Shown piece by piece: positions 33,132-36,620 of a stretch of 36,620 nt of DNA. The notes under the pieces are model-generated. The model did not search any database, was not told where the DNA came from, and saw nothing but the letters and a program-made list of their open reading frames with translations. This DNA is from Actinomycetaceae bacterium (GTDB taxonomy: Bacteria; Actinomycetota; Actinomycetes; Actinomycetales; Actinomycetaceae), in the NCBI GenBank assembly GCA_017934115.1, contig JAGBKC010000087.1, positions 1 through 36,620 on the forward strand, in the 5' to 3' direction. Each line of letters begins with the position of its first letter. Within the stretch, counting starts at the first letter, position 1. A program made the position numbers and the translations under genes.

Positions 33132-34892
33132 TTAGGAAACTGTAAATCCTTTATTCAGAATCATTTTCGCTTTTCCATCACTGGTGTGAACCCATATGCG
33201 ATAGTAATACGACCCCTTAGCTAATTTACCGAATTTAATATAGTTATCTGCTTGCGCAATAGAAAAACTATAGGTGTTCAACTTAGCATTATCGTATTTC
33301 ACTCCACTAACCCAATTGGCAGTATTTTTACTAACAACACCAATTTCAACTCGTTTGATTGGCAAAGATGATGTAATCGTTCCTTTCAAAACAAAACCCT
33401 TCCCCTTTGCCAATGTCGTTGGCGCAGTGTAATTTTTGATATTAATAACTGCCGATGATTGAGTAACAGTAAACGGAGCGTCAATAACAGCTTTTGCTCC
33501 ATCAAAGGTATGGACCCATATGCGATAACGATACGAACCTACAGGAAGATCAGAGAAAGTCACACTCTTTACCTGCGAAATATTGAAACTCTTTGCATTT
33601 ACAGATGTGTTATTGTAATACTTCTTTGACACATACGCGGTGCCAGCATTATTAGCAATTCCAACCTCAATGCGTTTTATTATTGCTGAAGATGTAACCG
33701 TTCCAGTTAGAGCAAAAGATGACCCTTTTACCAGTGACGTTGGTTTTGTTACACCTTGAGTCACTATTGTTGGCTTAACAATTTTTTGAACATTGGAAAA
33801 CTCTGTAGCTGCACGTGCTCTCAACAAGTCAGATGCTGAAAAGAAAGCAAAACCATTCAAGCCAGCATTACGAACAAGACTAATTTGCGTAGCCAAATTG
33901 TCACTACGCCACCCCCAACCTCTATCGTCACTTTGAGCATAACCAGTACGATAAGCAGCTAAACCAACATACATGGGAATCTTCGCAGTATTTTTACTCT
34001 TAAAGAGTTGAAGTCGTTGCGAGAACATAGCCGTTGCGCCATTACTACCCCACTGATTTGACCAATAAATCTGTGGTACAAGATAATCAACATATCCTTG
34101 AGTGGACAGCCACGTTGCAACATCAGAACCACCATTCATACAGTTTTCCCAATTACCTTGAGGACTAATACCAAAGCTAGCACGAGTCGTATGAACTAAA
34201 TTGTAAACAGAACGCACCATAACATTAACATTCGCGCGTTTTGTTGCAGCAGATAAAGGAGCTGAATACACCTTTTTCGACGTGTCTCCCACTCGATAAT
34301 ACCCTTTTGCAGCGTGATAGAAATAATCATCAAAATGAACACCATCCACATTGTAGGCAAGTACCTCTTTTACAGCTGTTAAAATACGGGCATTTGTCTT
34401 CGCATCTGATGGATCCCAAAAATAATTGCTAGATACACGATAAGGATTCATGTACGCATGTAATTCCATTCCATACGAATGCGCAAGTCGAAGGGTAATA
34501 GCGAGAGGATCATACGTATACGTTTGAGCAGCTGTTTTTGAAGATGATGCTTTAGACGTCAATGCTGAAGATGCAGGGAAGGTTGAGCTCTTCCATGCAG
34601 CATCATCAAAAGAACGAACATGAAAATAAATAGTATTCACACCATATGTACGTGCTTTATTTAGTGCATTTTTCATATTTGTTTCAAACTGCGTTTGTGT
34701 TTTATCTTTCAAACCTAAATTTGCAAAATCAGTATAAGCAATCCATAAACCTCGACGTTCACTTTTACTGAATTCCGGATTCACATTCCCCTGAGCATGA
34801 GCTGGAATCCCCCCGATAAACGATGCACCCAGAAGCCCAAAAACAAGAAAAATGGTGGCCATTACTTTGTATAACGAGTTCCTTTTAAGCAT
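33132..34892 (-). CDS. Secreted GHL10 (DUF187) family protein with two C-terminal repeats
   Basis: 586 residues. Signal peptide at 1-33 (basic start, hydrophobic core, cut after AHA). GHL10 domain at about 45-370: RRGLWIAYTDFANLG, NTIYFHVRSFDDAAW, LHAYMNPYRVSS, the motif VDGVHFDDYFYH, FGISPQGNW, VDYLVPQIYWSNQW and GLNGFAFFSASDLL. The family resembles TIM-barrel glycosidases; a role in cleaving wall or other glycans is presumed. Two copies of a beta-rich module of about 95 residues follow, each ending in YRIWVHT(F/S)DG. The gene sits alone between terminators. No ribosome site precedes ATG 34892; AATAAT 11 bases upstream suggests a near-leaderless mRNA. The layout looks Firmicute- or Coriobacteria-like, so transfer is possible. 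Confidence 0.9.
   Translation of the reverse strand: MLKRNSLYKVMATIFLVFGLLGASFIGGIPAHAQGNVNPEFSKSERRGLWIAYTDFANLGLKDKTQTQFETNMKNALNKARTYGVNTIYFHVRSFDDAAWKSSTFPASSALTSKASSSKTAAQTYTYDPLAITLRLAHSYGMELHAYMNPYRVSSNYFWDPSDAKTNARILTAVKEVLAYNVDGVHFDDYFYHAAKGYYRVGDTSKKVYSAPLSAATKRANVNVMVRSVYNLVHTTRASFGISPQGNWENCMNGGSDVATWLSTQGYVDYLVPQIYWSNQWGSNGATAMFSQRLQLFKSKNTAKIPMYVGLAAYRTGYAQSDDRGWGWRSDNLATQISLVRNAGLNGFAFFSASDLLRARAATEFSNVQKIVKPTIVTQGVTKPTSLVKGSSFALTGTVTSSAIIKRIEVGIANNAGTAYVSKKYYNNTSVNAKSFNISQVKSVTFSDLPVGSYRYRIWVHTFDGAKAVIDAPFTVTQSSAVINIKNYTAPTTLAKGKGFVLKGTITSSLPIKRVEIGVVSKNTANWVSGVKYDNAKLNTYSFSIAQADNYIKFGKLAKGSYYYRIWVHTSDGKAKMILNKGFTVS
33135..33755 (-). repeat. Tandem Ig-like protein repeats in the GHL10 protein
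   Basis: Two copies, about 33460-33755 and 33135-33445. Shared positions: P(T)xLxKGxxFxLxGTxTSSxxIKR(I/V)E(I/V)G at the start and GSYxYRIWVHTxDG..K at the end. The copies differ through much of the middle, so the duplication is old. Likely a wall-binding or spacer module. Confidence 0.75.
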
Positions 34893-34916
34893 GGTATAAG
34901 CTTATTATTCTTATTT

Positions 34917-34936
34917 TTAAGTCCTCTAAGACTTAA
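34917..34936. promoter_or_regulatory. Inverted repeat upstream of the GHL10 gene
   Basis: Perfect 7-base arms TTAAGTC/GACTTAA around CTCTAA, 24 bases before the start codon, about where the -35 region of the predicted promoter would lie. Could be a regulator site; a weak hairpin is the alternative. Confidence 0.35.
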
Positions 34937-35002
34937 TGACCACACATACGCAACAATAAATCTTTTTCCTGTACAAATACTTTTATCTTGATAAAAAGAG
35001 AG

Positions 35003-35033
35003 AAAAAATAGGGGTGTTTTGCCCCTATTCCTA
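35003..35033 (-). terminator. Terminator after sigA
   Basis: Perfect 8-bp stem AATAGGGG/CCCCTATT (35007-35029) with a 7-base loop, followed on the minus strand by six T. It starts 10 bases past the sigA stop. Confidence 0.88.
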
Positions 35034-35043
35034 TCATAAAATT

Positions 35044-36620
35044 TTATTCATCTAAGTAATCGCGCAAAATTTGCGAACGGCTTGGATGGCGCAACTTCGA
35101 CATTGTCTTTGACTCTATCTGGCGAATACGTTCACGCGTTACACCATAAACACGGCCAATTTCATCCAGTGTTTTTGGTTGACCATCTGTTAAACCAAAA
35201 CGCATCGACACAACGCCAGATTCACGTTCGGATAACGTTTCAAGCACTTGATTCAACTGTTCTTGTAGAAGAGTGAAACCAACAGCATCAACAGGAACAA
35301 CCGCCTCTGAATCTTCAATCAAATCACCAAATTCACTATCGCCATCTTCGCCAAGAGGAGTATGCAATGAAATTGGTTCGCGTCCATATTTTTGAACTTC
35401 AATGACTTTTTCTTCTGTCATGTCAAGTTCTTTAGCTAACTGTGCCGTTGTAGGTTCATGACCAAGATCTTGAAGAAGTTGACGCTGAACACGAGCCAAC
35501 TTATTAATAACTTCAACCATATGAACAGGAATGCGGATCGTACGTGCCTGATCAGCCATAGCACGCGTAATAGCCTGGCGAATCCACCATGTCGCATATG
35601 TTGAGAATTTATAGCCTTTGGTGTAATCAAATTTTTCTACAGCTCGAACCAAACCCAAATTACCTTCTTGAATGAGATCCAAAAACAGCATTCCTCGACC
35701 GGTATATCGTTTCGCCAGAGAAACAACAAGTCGCAAATTAGCTTCAAGAAGATGATTCTTCGCGTCTTTCCCATCACGTGCGATGCGACGTAAATGACGT
35801 ATATATGTGCGTTCTTCCGTTGTAGAAGATGGTAAATCACCATGCTCTAAAAGATGTTGAGCATACAAGCCCGCTTCAATGCGCTTTGCCAACTCCACTT
35901 CTTGTTCCGCATTTAAAAGAGCAACTTTACCAATCTGCTTCAAATAATCTTTGACAGGATCAGCAGTTGCGCCAGCCACATGAACACGAATATCAGGTTC
36001 ACCCGATTCATCCGAATCAGCCATCATAAAGGCACCCTTTGAAGAAGATGAAACAGTTTCTTCTTTATTCTTCGGCGCATCATCAGAATCTTCATCAGAA
36101 TCTTCTTCGTCAGAATCATCCATTTGCGCTTCAGCAATCATCTTCGAAATATCTTCATCATCAGATGAATCCTCTTCTTGAAGTTCATCGTCAGCTACGT
36201 CAAGATCGTCAAAATCTTTTTCTACTTCTTCTGGTTCTTCCTCAGATCCTTCAATGCTCCCAGTGTTATTGACTTCGGTTTCTTTTGCAATATTGTCATG
36301 TACTTCTTCTAATGTTTCTTCGTTTTCGATTTCAGATACTACTTCTTCTTCCTTCTTTGTTTTCTTAGCTGAAGAAGTGGTCGTGGCCTTCTTTGTTTTA
36401 CGTGCAGTCGATTTACTAGATGTACTTTTACGCGTCGCTGTTTTCGTGGCAGAACCTTTAGCTTCTTTTACTGCACTGTCTTCACTTTTAGCGGCACCCT
36501 TTGTTGTTTTTTTAACTGCTGACTTCGAAGTAGCAGCCTTTGCCTTCGTTTTAGCTGCAGATTTAGCGGTAGATTTCGTAGCTACTTTTGCTTCATCTGA
36601 TTCACTAGTTTTTGACGATG
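35044..36620 (-). CDS. sigA: Primary sigma factor SigA/RpoD (5' end beyond the window)
   Basis: At least 524 residues; the frame is open to the window edge, so the N terminus is missing. The first 120 or so visible residues are rich in Lys, Ala, Ser and Thr (repeats such as [15 protein letters not shown]), like histone H1 tails; the next 80 are very acidic. Then come region 1.2 ([21 protein letters not shown]), region 2 ([53 protein letters not shown]), region 3 ([13 protein letters not shown]) and region 4 ([38 protein letters not shown], ending RDYLDE). Such a Lys-rich plus acidic extension is typical of actinobacterial primary sigma factors. An internal ATG at 36141 is not the true start, because conserved coding text continues upstream. 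Confidence 0.97.
   Translation of the reverse strand, partial: SSKTSESDEAKVATKSTAKSAAKTKAKAATSKSAVKKTTKGAAKSEDSAVKEAKGSATKTATRKSTSSKSTARKTKKATTTSSAKKTKKEEEVVSEIENEETLEEVHDNIAKETEVNNTGSIEGSEEEPEEVEKDFDDLDVADDELQEEDSSDDEDISKMIAEAQMDDSDEEDSDEDSDDAPKNKEETVSSSSKGAFMMADSDESGEPDIRVHVAGATADPVKDYLKQIGKVALLNAEQEVELAKRIEAGLYAQHLLEHGDLPSSTTEERTYIRHLRRIARDGKDAKNHLLEANLRLVVSLAKRYTGRGMLFLDLIQEGNLGLVRAVEKFDYTKGYKFSTYATWWIRQAITRAMADQARTIRIPVHMVEVINKLARVQRQLLQDLGHEPTTAQLAKELDMTEEKVIEVQKYGREPISLHTPLGEDGDSEFGDLIEDSEAVVPVDAVGFTLLQEQLNQVLETLSERESGVVSMRFGLTDGQPKTLDEIGRVYGVTRERIRQIESKTMSKLRHPSRSQILRDYLDE

Noticed and set aside
33132-34892. GHL10 protein as a true GH10 xylanase
   Set aside because: The motif set (RRGLWIAY, HFDDYFYH) is that of the DUF187/GHL10 family; GH10 xylanase motifs are absent.
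1-36620. Mobile elements, CRISPR arrays, toxin-antitoxin or phage defence genes
   Set aside because: No transposase, integrase, direct-repeat array or defence motif is visible; the two tRNA genes show no attachment-site duplication near by.

Overview
The window is a stretch of chromosome from a low-GC actinobacterium (Actinomycetota); base composition is roughly 40% GC by eye. The lineage call rests on gene content and order: mraZ-rsmH-ftsL-ftsI-murE-murF-mraY-murD-ftsW-murG-murC-ftsQ-ftsZ followed by sepF-yggT-divIVA (wag31 type) and no ftsA; DUF3052 and DUF3145 genes, which are actinobacterial families; and a primary sigma factor with a long Lys/Ala-rich then acidic N-terminal extension. 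No phage, insertion sequence, CRISPR array or defence system is visible. Nearly all of the window is core genome.

Layout. (1) 1-2393, plus strand: the end of a zinc/manganese ABC transporter (3' end of the binding protein, ATPase, permease) and a Fur-family (Zur-like) repressor. (2) 2417-3189, plus: an unrecognised membrane protein and a small S4 RNA-binding protein, the latter meeting dnaE tail to tail with overlapping stop codons. (3) 3186-11056, minus: ftsZ, sepF, yggT, divIVA, lspA, an RluA-type pseudouridine synthase and dnaE. (4) 11227-25088, minus: the mra/dcw peptidoglycan and division cluster from mraZ to ftsQ, mostly with 4-8 base overlaps. It is headed by a promoter with three GTGG boxes at 10-bp period, the expected MraZ autoregulatory site. 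(5) 25316-28445, minus: argS-lysA, closed by a strong terminator, with tRNA-Arg(CCG) on the other strand. (6) 28781-30665: a membrane-anchored M23 peptidase, a degenerate SGNH-fold protein and tRNA-Val(UAC). (7) 30695-33121, minus: DUF3052, a HAD phosphatase, YciO and DUF3145. (8) 33132-34892, minus: a secreted GHL10 (DUF187) protein with two C-terminal repeats. (9) 35044-36620, minus: sigA/rpoD, running off the window end.

How the genes fit together. MurE, MurF, MraY, MurD, MurG and MurC build lipid II; LysA makes L-lysine from meso-DAP; FtsW and FtsI polymerise and cross-link septal wall; FtsZ, SepF, FtsQ, FtsL and DivIVA place and drive the machine. MurE carries DDPH where DAP-adding enzymes have DNPR, so the stem peptide probably holds L-Lys or L-Orn instead of meso-DAP.

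The most interesting items are the SGNH-fold protein that has lost all classical catalytic residues, a perfect palindrome inside the ftsZ promoter with a hairpin just before the ftsZ ribosome site, a probable leaderless argS promoter with a similar AAAAGT/ACTTTT repeat, and the unclear start of lspA, which lies across a terminator. I did not find a convincing new multi-gene system.
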